Assembly: GCF_023375815.1 (NCBI RefSeq)
Contig: NZ_CP067412.1
Coordinates: 5,146,001 to 5,210,000, forward strand
Reading direction: 5' to 3'
DNA from: Pseudomonas sp. HS6
GTDB taxonomy: Bacteria; Pseudomonadota; Gammaproteobacteria; Pseudomonadales; Pseudomonadaceae
DNA length: 64,000 nucleotides
Both the position numbers and the translations under genes were made by a program. Numbering within the stretch: the first letter of the stretch is position 1; each line of letters begins with the position of its first letter. The notes under the pieces are model-generated. The model was not told the DNA's origin. It saw only the letters and a list, made by a program, of their open reading frames with translations, and did no database searches. Shown piece after piece: positions 46,125 through 56,491 of this stretch.

Positions 46125-46194
46125 GGTTACGCGATGCCGAATTCGGGTCGCGGAGTCAAAAAACCTTGCTGATTGTTTTCAGGAGATTTGAACC
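46125..46194 (+). promoter_or_regulatory. ROSE-like RNA thermometer in the ibpA 5' UTR
   Basis: An upstream hairpin GCGA..TCGC with inner CCGAATTCGG (about 46131-46151) is followed by a 3' hairpin in which CTTGCTGA (46165-46172) pairs with TCAGGAG (46179-46185), masking the ribosome site AGGAG. One G in TTGCT is left unpaired opposite the Shine-Dalgarno strand, the hallmark of ROSE elements known upstream of Pseudomonas ibpA. Confidence 0.8.
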
Positions 46195-46638
46195 ATGAGT
46201 ACTGCATTTTCCCTCGCGCCACTGTTCCGTTCCTCGGTAGGTTTCGACCGTTTCAACGACCTGTTCGAAACCGCCCTGCGCAACGAGCCAGGCAGCAGCT
46301 ATCCGCCTTACAACGTCGAAAAACACGGTGACGATCAATACCGCATCGTCGTGGCGGCGGCCGGTTTCCAGGAAGAAGACCTGGAACTGCAAGTCGAGAA
46401 AGGCGTGCTGACCATCAGTGGCGGCAAGCGTGACGCGAACGAAGGCGTCACTTTCCTGCACCAGGGCATTGCCCAGCGTGCATTCAAGCTGTCCTTCCGC
46501 CTGGCCGATCACATCGAGATCAAGGCCGCCGGCCTGAGCAACGGCCTGCTGAGCATCGATCTGCTGCGTGTGATCCCGGAAGAAGCGAAAGCCAAACGCA
46601 TCCCGATCAACGGGACGCAGAAGCCGGCTCTGCAATAA
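46195..46638 (+). CDS. ibpA: Small heat-shock protein IbpA (Hsp20 family)
   Basis: Cytosolic ATP-independent holdase chaperone that binds unfolded proteins at high temperature. 147 residues with the alpha-crystallin domain at about 35-130 (YNVEKHGDDQYRIVVAAAGF, VEKGVLTISGGKRD, FKLSFRLADHIEIKAAGLSNGLL). AGGAGA lies 8 nt before the ATG inside the predicted thermometer. Single gene with its own sigma-32 promoter and terminator. Confidence 0.95.
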   Translation: MSTAFSLAPLFRSSVGFDRFNDLFETALRNEPGSSYPPYNVEKHGDDQYRIVVAAAGFQEEDLELQVEKGVLTISGGKRDANEGVTFLHQGIAQRAFKLSFRLADHIEIKAAGLSNGLLSIDLLRVIPEEAKAKRIPINGTQKPALQ

Positions 46639-46650
46639 GCCGACAGACAA

Positions 46651-46678
46651 GAAGGGCGCCGAAAGGCGCCCTTTTTTG
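46651..46678. terminator. Terminator after ibpA
   Basis: AAGGGCGCC pairs with GGCGCCCTT around GAAA, followed by T6. Confidence 0.92.
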
Positions 46679-46684
46679 TGGCTG

Positions 46685-49600
46685 TCATTCAAGCAAGGTT
46701 TTCAGCACCTCCAGCGCCACCGGCCGACTGTGCAGATACCCTTGATACAAATGGCAGCCCAGCCCTTGCAGGAATTCCAGCTGCTCGGGGGTTTCCACGC
46801 CTTCGGCGATCACTTCCAGTTCCAGGCTGCGGGCCATGGCGACGATGGCGCGAATGATCTCGGCGTCGTTGGGGTCGCTGGTGGCGTCGCGGATGAAGGA
46901 CTGATCGATCTTCAACGTGTCCACCGGCAGGCGTTTCAGGTATGTCAGTGATGAATAGCCGGTGCCGAAATCGTCCATGGCGAAGCTCACGCCGAGCTTT
47001 TTCAGGCGGCGCATCTTGCTGATGGTGTCTTCCAGGTTCTGGATGACGATGCCTTCGGTGATCTCCAGCTTCAGCAGCGAACAGGGCAGGCCATGGCTGG
47101 TCATGCTGTGTTCGATGCGTTCGACGAAGTCGTTCTGGCGGAACTGCCGGGGGCTGATGTTCACACAAAGGCTGAACGCCAGGGGATCGATCAGGCCGTC
47201 GGCGATCAGTTGTTTGAAGGCCTCGCAGGCTTCATCGAGGATCCAGGTGCCGACCTCGAGAATCAGCCCGCTATCTTCCAGCACCTTGATGAACTCGGTC
47301 GGTGATTGTGCGCCGAGTTCCGGGTGATTCCAGCGCACCAGCGCTTCGGCGCCGATGATGCGATTGTCCCGGGCGTCCACTTGCGGCTGGAAATGCACGT
47401 TGAATTCGCCACGGGACAACGCCAGGCGCAAGTCGGTCTCCATGCGCAGCCGTTCGCTGGCCGCTTTCTGCATGGTGTTGTGATACATCTGCGTGGTATT
47501 GCGCCCCGAATCCTTGGCCCGGTACAGCGCGATATCCGCGCGTTTGAGCAGGTCGGTCGGGGTCGAGCCGTGATCGGGTATCAACGCCACGCCAATGCTC
47601 GGCGTCACTTGCAGGCGCTGGCCGTCGAGGAACATCGGCTCCGAGAGCAATTCGCGAATGGTGTCGGCCAGTTCGCGCACCTGGGCGCTGACTTCGTTGC
47701 GCGTGCCTTCCAGGCCGCTGAGCAACACCACGAATTCGTCGCCACCGAGCCGGGCCACGGTGTCTTCCATGCGCACACTGGCTTCGAGGCGCGCAGTGAT
47801 GATTTTCAGCACCGTGTCGCCGACCGGATGGCCGAGCGAGTCGTTGATGTGCTTGAAGTGATCCAGGTCGAGAAACAGCAGCGCACCGCGCAGGTTGTGG
47901 CGTTTGAGCAGGGCGATCTGTTGGCTCAGGCGATCCATCAGCAGCGCACGATTGGGCAGGTTGGTCAGCGGGTCGTGATAGGCCAGATGACGGATCTGTG
48001 CTTCGGCATTCTTCAGCAGGCTGACGTCCCGGGCGGTCATCAGCAGGCAAGCGGTTTCGTTGAGGGTGATCGGTTCAACCGACACCTCCACTGTCAGCAA
48101 CTCCCCGCGCTTGTTGCGCCCGAGCATTTCCTGATGGTGTACGCGACCCTTGATCTGTAGCTCGGCAAGCAGGCCCGAGCGCTGTTTTTCTTCGGCCCAG
48201 ATGCCGACCTGATACACGGTTTTGCCCACCACCTCGTCGGCGCGATAGCCGGTCAGGCGGCAGAAACCGTCGTTGACCTCCAGATAACGCCCAGTGTCGC
48301 GTTCGGTGATGGTGATCGCGTCGGGGCTGGAGTGAAACGCCTTGGCGAATTTCTCTTCACTGGCCTTGAGCGCCGCTTCCGAGCGCTGTTGCTGGGTAAT
48401 GTCGCGCAGTGTGGTGACGATGCATGGCTGGTTGCCGACGCTGATCTGACGGCTGGAAATCACACAGGTCAGCGACTGGCCGTCCTTGTGCTGGACGATG
48501 ATCGCGACGTTGCTCAGGCCCTGTTCGCGGATCACCCGTTCGATGCGTTGCAGGCTTTTCGCCGAAGCGTCCCACAGGCCGATTTCTTCGGCGGTATGGC
48601 CGATGACGTCGGTGGCGCTCCAGCCGAAGGTCTGGGTGAAGCTGGAGTTGATCTCGATGAATTCCCCGGTTTCCTGACGGGTCACGCAGATCGGGTCGGG
48701 GCTGACCTGGAACAACGTGGCGAATTTTTCTTCCGAGGCCACCAGCCGCTGTTCGCGTTCGACTTGATCGGTGATGTCGAGCAAGGTGCCCGCCATGCGC
48801 AGCGGCGCGCCGTTTTCATCGCGATAGAGGCGGGCGCGGCTTTCCAGGTAACGCGAGCTGCCGTCCGGCAGTTGTACGCGGTAGGTCAGCTGATAATTGC
48901 CTGCCGGCCCCTCGCGCAGGCTGCGGTAGGCGTCGCGCATGCTGTCGCGTTCCTCGCCGGGCACGCCTTCGAAGAATTCGTCAAAGGACTCGTGAAACGG
49001 AATAGGCTCCAGCCCGTGCAATTGCGCGGCCCGGGCCGAGCCGTAGAGCATGCCGCTGGGAATATGCCAGTCCCAGGTGCCGAGCTGTGCCGAGTCCAGC
49101 GCCAGATCAAGGCGTTCCTGGCTGTCCTTGAGGGCGTGCTCGGCGGCTTTGCGCTCGGTGGTGTCGAGAAACGTACTCAGCAAGTACGGCTGGCCTTCGA
49201 GTTCGACCTTTTGCGCGCTGAGAATGCCGTCATGGACTTGACCGTTACTGGCGCGGAACTGCACTTCCATGCTGATCAGTTCGCCCTTGGCCTTGGTTTT
49301 CTTGACCAGCTCCGCCCGTTGCTCGGGATGCACCCACAGGCCCAGCTCCAGGGTGGTGCGCCCGATTGCGCTTTGTACCGGCCAGCCGAACAGGCTTTCG
49401 AAATACTGGTTGGCCTCGCTGATCAGGCCGTCTTCCTGGCGGGTCAGCAACACCATGTTCGGGCACAGATGAAACAGTGTGGCGAAACGTTTCTCCGAAC
49501 TGGTGAGGGCCTGTTCCCGTTGCCGCTGGTGGGTGATCTCACGGATCACCCCGATCATTCGGGGCCGGCCGTTCTTGTCAGGCAGCAGGCTGCCATTGAT

Positions 49601-49963
49601 CTCCAGCCAGTGCAGGCTGCCATCGGGCCAGCGAATGCGGTGGTGCATCGCCTGTTCCAGCGGCGCGCCGGCTATTACCGCGTGGAAGGCGCGAACGGTT
49701 TTCGCCCGGTCTTCCGGCGGCAGCAGGTCGAGGTATTCCAGGTCTTCGGGCAACGGCTGCCGTGGATCGAAGCCGAACAAGGCCTGAGTGCCCCGCGACC
49801 AACTGATCTGCCCGCGCTCGATGTCCCAATACCAGGCGCCGAGCCGGGCACCATTGAGCGCCGCGAGCAATTGCGGCGCGCTCTCCCAGCTCTGCTCGGA
49901 ACGCCGTGGATCAATGGCCTGAATACGCGGCATCGGCGGAATACGGTCAACAGATTTCGGCAT
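46685..49963 (-). CDS. Five-PAS GGDEF-EAL cyclic-di-GMP protein
   Basis: 1092-residue signalling protein for cyclic-di-GMP turnover. Five PAS domains in a row (about 25-150, 155-270, 275-400, 405-520, 525-650), each with a PAC-like end, precede a GGDEF domain (about 660-815) and an EAL domain (about 830-1080). The GGDEF signature LGGDEFVVLLS is intact with an RMED inhibitory site exactly five residues upstream. The EAL signature GAEALVRW, MDDFGTGYSS and EGVETPEQLE motifs are also intact, so both activities are possible. No membrane segments or signal peptide. ATG at 49963 is used; ATG at 49933 is the alternative. Confidence 0.92.
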   Translation of the reverse strand: MPKSVDRIPPMPRIQAIDPRRSEQSWESAPQLLAALNGARLGAWYWDIERGQISWSRGTQALFGFDPRQPLPEDLEYLDLLPPEDRAKTVRAFHAVIAGAPLEQAMHHRIRWPDGSLHWLEINGSLLPDKNGRPRMIGVIREITHQRQREQALTSSEKRFATLFHLCPNMVLLTRQEDGLISEANQYFESLFGWPVQSAIGRTTLELGLWVHPEQRAELVKKTKAKGELISMEVQFRASNGQVHDGILSAQKVELEGQPYLLSTFLDTTERKAAEHALKDSQERLDLALDSAQLGTWDWHIPSGMLYGSARAAQLHGLEPIPFHESFDEFFEGVPGEERDSMRDAYRSLREGPAGNYQLTYRVQLPDGSSRYLESRARLYRDENGAPLRMAGTLLDITDQVEREQRLVASEEKFATLFQVSPDPICVTRQETGEFIEINSSFTQTFGWSATDVIGHTAEEIGLWDASAKSLQRIERVIREQGLSNVAIIVQHKDGQSLTCVISSRQISVGNQPCIVTTLRDITQQQRSEAALKASEEKFAKAFHSSPDAITITERDTGRYLEVNDGFCRLTGYRADEVVGKTVYQVGIWAEEKQRSGLLAELQIKGRVHHQEMLGRNKRGELLTVEVSVEPITLNETACLLMTARDVSLLKNAEAQIRHLAYHDPLTNLPNRALLMDRLSQQIALLKRHNLRGALLFLDLDHFKHINDSLGHPVGDTVLKIITARLEASVRMEDTVARLGGDEFVVLLSGLEGTRNEVSAQVRELADTIRELLSEPMFLDGQRLQVTPSIGVALIPDHGSTPTDLLKRADIALYRAKDSGRNTTQMYHNTMQKAASERLRMETDLRLALSRGEFNVHFQPQVDARDNRIIGAEALVRWNHPELGAQSPTEFIKVLEDSGLILEVGTWILDEACEAFKQLIADGLIDPLAFSLCVNISPRQFRQNDFVERIEHSMTSHGLPCSLLKLEITEGIVIQNLEDTISKMRRLKKLGVSFAMDDFGTGYSSLTYLKRLPVDTLKIDQSFIRDATSDPNDAEIIRAIVAMARSLELEVIAEGVETPEQLEFLQGLGCHLYQGYLHSRPVALEVLKTLLE

Positions 49964-50031
49964 TGTTAAGGGGCCTTGAGCTGATTTGGGCGTTAGGCAC
50001 AGGGACGGCAGCTCTATAGGAGTAGCACAAG

Positions 50032-50922
50032 TCAGCCGAGAGTCCCTGGCAGATCGATTTGAGCGTCCAGCAGGGCCATAAACGCCCGTGCAGCATTCGA
50101 CAGCGTCCGTTCGGTGTGCAGGATATAGCCTAGCTGGCGACTGAGCTGTATGCCCGGTAAAGGTATGCGCGCCACCTGTTCATCGAGCATGGTGCGTGGC
50201 AAAACGCTCCAGGCCAGGCCGATCGACACCATCATCTTGATGGTTTCCAGGTAGTTAGTGCTCATGGCGATGTTTGGTGTCAGCCCCTGTGCCTCGAACA
50301 GGCGTTGGACAATATGGTGGGTAAACGTGTTGCCGCCGGGGAAAACCGCCGGATGACCGGCAATGTCCGCCAATGTGACAGCGCCGTTGCTGATCAATGT
50401 GTGTTCCGGGGCGACCACGAAATCCAGCGGGTCATCCCAGACCGGCGTGGCTTTGACCAGTGTGTGCGGCTCTGGCGCCAGGGTGATCACCGCCAGCTCC
50501 GCTCGGCCGTGGAGAATTTCCTCGTAGGCCACTTCCGAATCAAGGAACTGAATATCCAGCGCAACCTGTGGGTAACGGCGGGTGTATTCCCTTAATAAGG
50601 GCGGCAAACGGTGCAGGCCGATGTGGTGACTGGTGGCCAGTGTCAGACGGCCGGTCACTTCACCGGTCAGGTTGGTCAGGGCGCGGCGGGTGTCATCGAG
50701 CACGTTGAGAATCTGATAAGCCCGTGGCAGCAAGGCCCGGCCGGCCTCGGTCAGGCCCACTTCACGGCCCAGTCGGTCGAACAGCCGCACATTTAGTTGC
50801 TGCTCCAGCCCGGCGATGCGTTTGCTGATCGCCGGTTGCGTCAGGTGCAGGCGTTCACCGGCGCCGGAGAAGCTTCCGGACTCGGCGATGGCGATAAAAG
50901 CATTGAGGTTGGCCAGATCCAT
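50032..50922 (-). CDS. LysR-family regulator divergent from leuC
   Basis: 296 residues from 50922 (MDLANLNAFIAIAESGSFS): helix-turn-helix at about 1-60 (ERLHLTQPAISKRIAGLEQQLN) and an effector domain at 90-290. Divergent from leuC with 140 nt between, as in P. aeruginosa (PA3122/PA3121), so it plausibly acts on leuCD; this is inference from position. An upstream start at 50952 adds ten residues and is less likely. TGGA lies about 9 nt before the chosen ATG. Confidence 0.9.
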   Translation of the reverse strand: MDLANLNAFIAIAESGSFSGAGERLHLTQPAISKRIAGLEQQLNVRLFDRLGREVGLTEAGRALLPRAYQILNVLDDTRRALTNLTGEVTGRLTLATSHHIGLHRLPPLLREYTRRYPQVALDIQFLDSEVAYEEILHGRAELAVITLAPEPHTLVKATPVWDDPLDFVVAPEHTLISNGAVTLADIAGHPAVFPGGNTFTHHIVQRLFEAQGLTPNIAMSTNYLETIKMMVSIGLAWSVLPRTMLDEQVARIPLPGIQLSRQLGYILHTERTLSNAARAFMALLDAQIDLPGTLG

Positions 50923-51062
50923 GTTCGTATTCCAGTTGGTTATCCAAAGCATAAAAAATATGAATTTGAGTTATTCAATCTAACCCCATAGGATCGGCCT
51001 CACAAGCCAAAGGGTTATTGATAAGCCCAGGGCATAGAAACAAGCTGATGAGGAAACGTCTG
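50923..51062. promoter_or_regulatory. Divergent LysR / leuC promoter region
   Basis: 140 nt, AT-rich around 50940-50990. Several ATAA/TTAT half-sites are spaced as in LysR operators, but I cannot single one out. No leader peptide rich in leucine codons is visible. Confidence 0.45.
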
Positions 51063-52481
51063 ATGGCCGGCAAAACGCTCTATGACAAGCTCTGGGATTC
51101 GCATTTGGTCAAGCAGCGCGACGATGGCTCCGCGCTGATCTACATCGATCGTCACATCATCCATGAAGTGACCTCGCCGCAAGCCTTTGAAGGCCTGCGT
51201 CTGGCCGGGCGCAAGCCATGGCGCATCGATGCCAACATCGCGACCCCGGACCACAACGTACCGACCACCCCGGAGCGCAAAGGCGGCATCGCTGCGATTG
51301 CCGACCAGGTCTCGCGTTTGCAGGTTCAGACCCTCGACGACAACTGCGATGAATACGGCATCGTTGAATTCAAGATGAACGACGTCCGCCAAGGCATCGT
51401 CCACGTGATCAGCCCGGAGCAGGGCGCGACCTTGCCGGGCATGACCGTGGTCTGCGGCGACTCGCACACCTCGACCCACGGCGCCTTCGGCGCATTGGCT
51501 CACGGTATCGGCACTTCCGAGGTCGAGCACGTGCTCGCCACCCAGTGCCTGGTCGCCAAGAAAATGAAGAACATGCTGGTTCGCGTCGAAGGCCAATTGC
51601 CGTTCGGCGTGACCGCCAAGGACATCGTCCTCGCCGTGATCGGCAAGATCGGCACCGCCGGCGGTAACGGCCACGCCATCGAATTCGCCGGCAGCGCCAT
51701 CCGCGACTTGTCTGTTGAAGGCCGCATGACCATCTGCAACATGTCCATCGAAGCCGGCGCCCGTGTGGGTCTGGTGGCGGCGGATCAAAAGACTGTGGAT
51801 TACGTCAAGGGTCGTCCGTTCGCACCGAAAGGCGCCGAGTGGGATCTGGCCGTCGAATCCTGGAAAGACCTGGTGTCCGACGCCGACGCGCATTTCGACA
51901 CCGTGGTCGAGCTCGACGCCGCGCAGATCAAACCGCAAGTCAGCTGGGGCACTTCGCCGGAAATGGTGTTGGCCGTTGATCAGAACGTGCCGGACCCGGC
52001 TAAAGAGATGGATCTGGTCAAGCGCGACTCGATCGTCCGCGCCTTGAAATACATGGGTCTGACCGCCAATCAGGCGATCACCGACATTCAGCTCGACCGC
52101 GTATTCATCGGCTCCTGCACCAACTCGCGCATCGAAGATTTGCGTGCGGCAGCGGTGATCGCCAAGGGCCGCAAGGTTGCTTCGACCATCAAGCAGGCCA
52201 TCGTGGTGCCGGGCTCGGGTCTGGTGAAGGCTCAAGCCGAAGCCGAAGGTCTGGACAAGATCTTCCTTGAAGCCGGTTTCGAATGGCGCGAGCCGGGTTG
52301 CTCGATGTGCCTGGCGATGAACCCGGACCGTTTGGAGTCCGGCGAGCATTGCGCCTCGACGTCCAACCGTAACTTCGAAGGCCGTCAGGGCGCCGGTGGC
52401 CGTACCCACCTCGTCAGCCCGGCCATGGCCGCTGCGGCGGCGGTGAACGGTCGTTTCATCGACGTTCGTGAATTGATCTGA
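51063..52481 (+). CDS. leuC: 3-isopropylmalate dehydratase large subunit
   Basis: Iron-sulfur subunit of isopropylmalate isomerase in leucine biosynthesis. 472 residues from [22 protein letters not shown] about 8 nt upstream. Aconitase-family motifs: [32 protein letters not shown] with a cluster Cys, and [11 protein letters not shown] with the other two cluster cysteines. A frame extension to 51018 is not needed. leuD follows 10 nt later. Confidence 0.97.
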   Translation: MAGKTLYDKLWDSHLVKQRDDGSALIYIDRHIIHEVTSPQAFEGLRLAGRKPWRIDANIATPDHNVPTTPERKGGIAAIADQVSRLQVQTLDDNCDEYGIVEFKMNDVRQGIVHVISPEQGATLPGMTVVCGDSHTSTHGAFGALAHGIGTSEVEHVLATQCLVAKKMKNMLVRVEGQLPFGVTAKDIVLAVIGKIGTAGGNGHAIEFAGSAIRDLSVEGRMTICNMSIEAGARVGLVAADQKTVDYVKGRPFAPKGAEWDLAVESWKDLVSDADAHFDTVVELDAAQIKPQVSWGTSPEMVLAVDQNVPDPAKEMDLVKRDSIVRALKYMGLTANQAITDIQLDRVFIGSCTNSRIEDLRAAAVIAKGRKVASTIKQAIVVPGSGLVKAQAEAEGLDKIFLEAGFEWREPGCSMCLAMNPDRLESGEHCASTSNRNFEGRQGAGGRTHLVSPAMAAAAAVNGRFIDVRELI

Positions 52482-52491
52482 GGAGCGCAGC

Positions 52492-53136
52492 ATGAAAGCT
52501 TTTACCCAGCACACTGGCCTTGTCGCACCTCTGGATCGTGCCAACGTCGACACCGACCAGATCATCCCGAAGCAGTTTCTGAAGTCGATCAAACGCACCG
52601 GTTTCGGCCCGAACCTGTTCGACGAGTGGCGTTATCTTGATGTGGGGCAGCCATATCAGGACAACTCCAAGCGCCCGCTGAACAAGGAATTCGTGCTCAA
52701 CGCCGAGCGTTATCAAGGCGCCAGCGTATTGCTGGCCCGCGAGAACTTCGGTTGCGGCTCCAGCCGTGAACACGCGCCCTGGGCGCTGGAAGAGTACGGT
52801 TTCCGCAGCATCATCGCACCGAGCTATGCCGACATCTTCTTCAACAACAGCTTCAAGAACGGCTTGCTGCCGATCATCTTGAGCGACGCCGAAGTCGACG
52901 AACTGTTCAAGCAGGTCGAGGCCGCGCCGGGCTATCAGTTGCAGGTTGATCTTCACGAACAGACCGTGACCAGCCCGAATGGCAAGGTGTATCGCTTCGA
53001 GATCGATGCGTTCCGCAAGCACTGCCTGCTCAACGGTCTGGACGACATCGGCCTGACCTTGCAGGACGGCGACGCGATTGCCGCGTTCGAAGCCAAGCAT
53101 CGTGCGAGCCAGCCGTGGTTGTTCCGCGACGCTTGA
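52492..53136 (+). CDS. leuD: 3-isopropylmalate dehydratase small subunit
   Basis: Swivel-domain subunit that pairs with LeuC. 214 residues with [15 protein letters not shown], the [20 protein letters not shown] motif and [20 protein letters not shown] upstream. A REP pair separates it from the following methyltransferase gene. Confidence 0.97.
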   Translation: MKAFTQHTGLVAPLDRANVDTDQIIPKQFLKSIKRTGFGPNLFDEWRYLDVGQPYQDNSKRPLNKEFVLNAERYQGASVLLARENFGCGSSREHAPWALEEYGFRSIIAPSYADIFFNNSFKNGLLPIILSDAEVDELFKQVEAAPGYQLQVDLHEQTVTSPNGKVYRFEIDAFRKHCLLNGLDDIGLTLQDGDAIAAFEAKHRASQPWLFRDA

Positions 53137-53153
53137 GATTGATGTAGTCAGGG

Positions 53154-53243
53154 CTGGCCCCATCGCGGGCAAGCCCGCTCCCACAAGTTTTGTGAACGCT
53201 GCAATGACTGTGGGAGCTGGCTTGCCAGCGATGAGGCCGGCAA
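53154..53243. repeat. REP pair (REPIN-like) between leuD and the methyltransferase gene
   Basis: Left arm GCGGGCAAGCCCGCTCCCACA (53165-53185) faces right arm TGTGGGAGCTGGCTTGCCAGC (53210-53230). The outer ends pair as GGCC..CATCG with CGATGAGGCC. The two inner stems differ in sequence (CGGGC/GCCCG versus CTGGC/GCCAG), so the arms are two related REP variants. Confidence 0.85.
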
Positions 53244-53280
53244 AGGCAGCGCAAGACTTGACCCAGAAAAGGAAGTACTC

Positions 53281-54048
53281 ATGACCAGCACCGCCCAGCA
53301 CAGTCAGGTTGTACAAAAGCAATTCGGTGAACAGGCCGCCGCCTACCTGAGCAGCGCCGTTCACGCTCAAGGCACTGAATTTGCGCTGCTACAGGCTGAA
53401 CTGGCGGGGCAGGGCGAGGCTCGGGTGCTGGACTTGGGTTGCGGCGCCGGGCACGTGAGTTTTCACGTCGCTTCGCTGGTAAAGGAAGTGGTGGCCTACG
53501 ACCTGTCGCAGCAGATGCTCGACGTGGTCGCCGCCGCTGCGGTCGATCGCGGTCTGAATAACGTGTCTACGGTCAACGGTGCCGCTGAGCGTCTGCCGTT
53601 CGCCGATGGCGAGTTCGATTTCGTGTTCAGCCGTTACTCGGCGCATCACTGGAGTGACCTCGGCCTGGCCCTGCGCGAAGTGCGTCGGGTGCTGAAACCG
53701 GGTGGCGTGGCGGCGTTCATCGATGTGCTGTCGCCGGGCAGTCCGCTGTTCGACACCTATTTGCAGAGTGTCGAAGTGCTGCGCGACACCAGCCATGTAC
53801 GCGATTATTCTGCCGGAGAGTGGCTGCGCCAGGTCAGCGAGGCCGGTCTGCACACCCGCAGCACCACGCGTCAGCGCCTGCGTCTGGAGTACAACAGCTG
53901 GGTCGAGCGCATGCGCACACCCGAAGTGATGCGCGCAGCGATCCGCCAGTTGCAGCAATCGATGGGCAACGAAGTGCGCGAATATTTTGAGATTGAGGCC
54001 GATGGTTCGTTCAGTACAGATGTACTGGTGCTCTGGGCTGAAAAGTAA
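53281..54048 (+). CDS. Class I SAM-dependent methyltransferase
   Basis: 255-residue Methyltransf_11 protein. SAM-binding motif I VLDLGCGAGHVSFHVA near residue 50, acidic residue of motif II in VVAYDLSQQML, motif III GAAERLPFADGEFDFVFSRYSAHHW and post-motif VLKPGGVAAFIDVL. It resembles the UbiE/BioC-like group but the substrate is unknown. It lies between leuD and leuB on the same strand, a placement also found in other pseudomonads; no role in leucine synthesis is evident. Confidence 0.88.
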   Translation: MTSTAQHSQVVQKQFGEQAAAYLSSAVHAQGTEFALLQAELAGQGEARVLDLGCGAGHVSFHVASLVKEVVAYDLSQQMLDVVAAAAVDRGLNNVSTVNGAAERLPFADGEFDFVFSRYSAHHWSDLGLALREVRRVLKPGGVAAFIDVLSPGSPLFDTYLQSVEVLRDTSHVRDYSAGEWLRQVSEAGLHTRSTTRQRLRLEYNSWVERMRTPEVMRAAIRQLQQSMGNEVREYFEIEADGSFSTDVLVLWAEK

Positions 54049-54117
54049 TCTTGGAACGATAAGAATTTTTCCGGGCGCGCCAGTCGATGGCGCACCGACT
54101 GAAGACACGAGGAAAGC

Positions 54118-55200
<1,083 letters not shown>

Positions 55201-55266
55201 TCTCTCGGGCCCGCTGCGAAATTCAAGACAAAGCAGCGGCCCACTTTTCAAGAAGGTGTAGTTGCG

Positions 55267-56379
55267 ATGAAACGTGTAGGTCTGATCGGTTGGCGCGGCA
55301 TGGTCGGTTCCGTGCTCATGCAGCGGATGCTGGAAGAGCAGGATTTCGATCTTATCGAGCCGGTGTTTTTCACCACTTCCAACGTCGGTGGCCAAGGCCC
55401 GTCCGTGGGCAAGGACATTGCTCCGCTCAAGGACGCTTACAGCATTGATGAGCTGAAGACCCTCGACGTGATCCTGACCTGCCAGGGCGGCGACTACACC
55501 AGCGAAGTGTTCCCGAAGCTGCGCGAAGCCGGCTGGCAGGGTTACTGGATCGACGCGGCCTCGAGCCTGCGGATGAACGATGACGCAGTCATCATCCTCG
55601 ATCCGGTCAACCGCAAGGTCATCGACCAGCAGCTCGACGCGGGCACCAAGAACTACATCGGCGGCAACTGCACCGTCAGCCTGATGCTGATGGGCCTGGG
55701 CGGTCTGTTCGAGGCCGGTCTGGTCGAGTGGATGAGCGCCATGACCTATCAGGCGGCGTCCGGTGCCGGCGCGCAGAACATGCGTGAACTGATCAAGCAG
55801 ATGGGCGCGACCCACGCGGCTGTCGCCGATCAACTGGCCGATCCTGCCAGCGCGATCCTCGATATCGACCGTCGTGTGGCCGAAGCCATGCGCAGCGACG
55901 CGTACCCGACCGAAAACTTCGGCGTACCGCTGGCCGGCAGCCTGATCCCGTGGATCGACAAAGAGCTGCCGAATGGCCAGAGCCGCGAAGAGTGGAAGGC
56001 CCAGGCAGAGACCAACAAGATCCTCGGTCGCTTCAAGAGCCCGATCCCGGTTGACGGCATCTGCGTGCGCATCGGCGCCATGCGTTGCCACAGCCAGGCG
56101 CTGACCATCAAGCTGAACAAAGACGTGCCGATCGCCGACATCGAAGGGCTGATCAGCCAGCACAACCCTTGGGTCAAACTGGTGCCTAACCAGCGCGAAG
56201 TCAGCATCCAGGAGCTGAGCCCGACGAAAGTCACCGGTACCCTGAATGTGCCAGTGGGTCGTCTGCGCAAGCTGAACATGGGCACCCAGTATCTGGGCGC
56301 CTTCACCGTTGGCGACCAACTGCTGTGGGGTGCGGCCGAACCGCTGCGTCGCATGCTGCGAATCTTGCTTGAACGTTGA
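55267..56379 (+). CDS. asd: Aspartate-semialdehyde dehydrogenase
   Basis: NADPH-dependent reduction of aspartyl phosphate to aspartate semialdehyde, the branch point to lysine, diaminopimelate, methionine and threonine. 370 residues with [17 protein letters not shown] (NADP-binding), catalytic Cys135 in GGNCTVSLM, the [11 protein letters not shown] segment, and [16 protein letters not shown] with the acid-base His. Gram-negative long form. A degenerate paralogue follows after a terminator. Confidence 0.97.
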   Translation: MKRVGLIGWRGMVGSVLMQRMLEEQDFDLIEPVFFTTSNVGGQGPSVGKDIAPLKDAYSIDELKTLDVILTCQGGDYTSEVFPKLREAGWQGYWIDAASSLRMNDDAVIILDPVNRKVIDQQLDAGTKNYIGGNCTVSLMLMGLGGLFEAGLVEWMSAMTYQAASGAGAQNMRELIKQMGATHAAVADQLADPASAILDIDRRVAEAMRSDAYPTENFGVPLAGSLIPWIDKELPNGQSREEWKAQAETNKILGRFKSPIPVDGICVRIGAMRCHSQALTIKLNKDVPIADIEGLISQHNPWVKLVPNQREVSIQELSPTKVTGTLNVPVGRLRKLNMGTQYLGAFTVGDQLLWGAAEPLRRMLRILLER

Positions 56380-56398
56380 TCGCTTGAAGCAATGAAAG

Positions 56399-56432
56399 AA
56401 CCCGCGCCTTGAAAGAGGCGCGGGTTTTTTTT
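56399..56432 (+). terminator. Terminator after asd
   Basis: AACCCGCGCCT pairs with AGGCGCGGGTT around TGAAAG, followed by T8 (including stem Ts). Confidence 0.94.
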
Positions 56433-56491
56433 GCCTGCATGGCGGCCACCCGGTAAAGTGCCGCTCCCCCCGTTTCGCCAGAGGTAGCACC

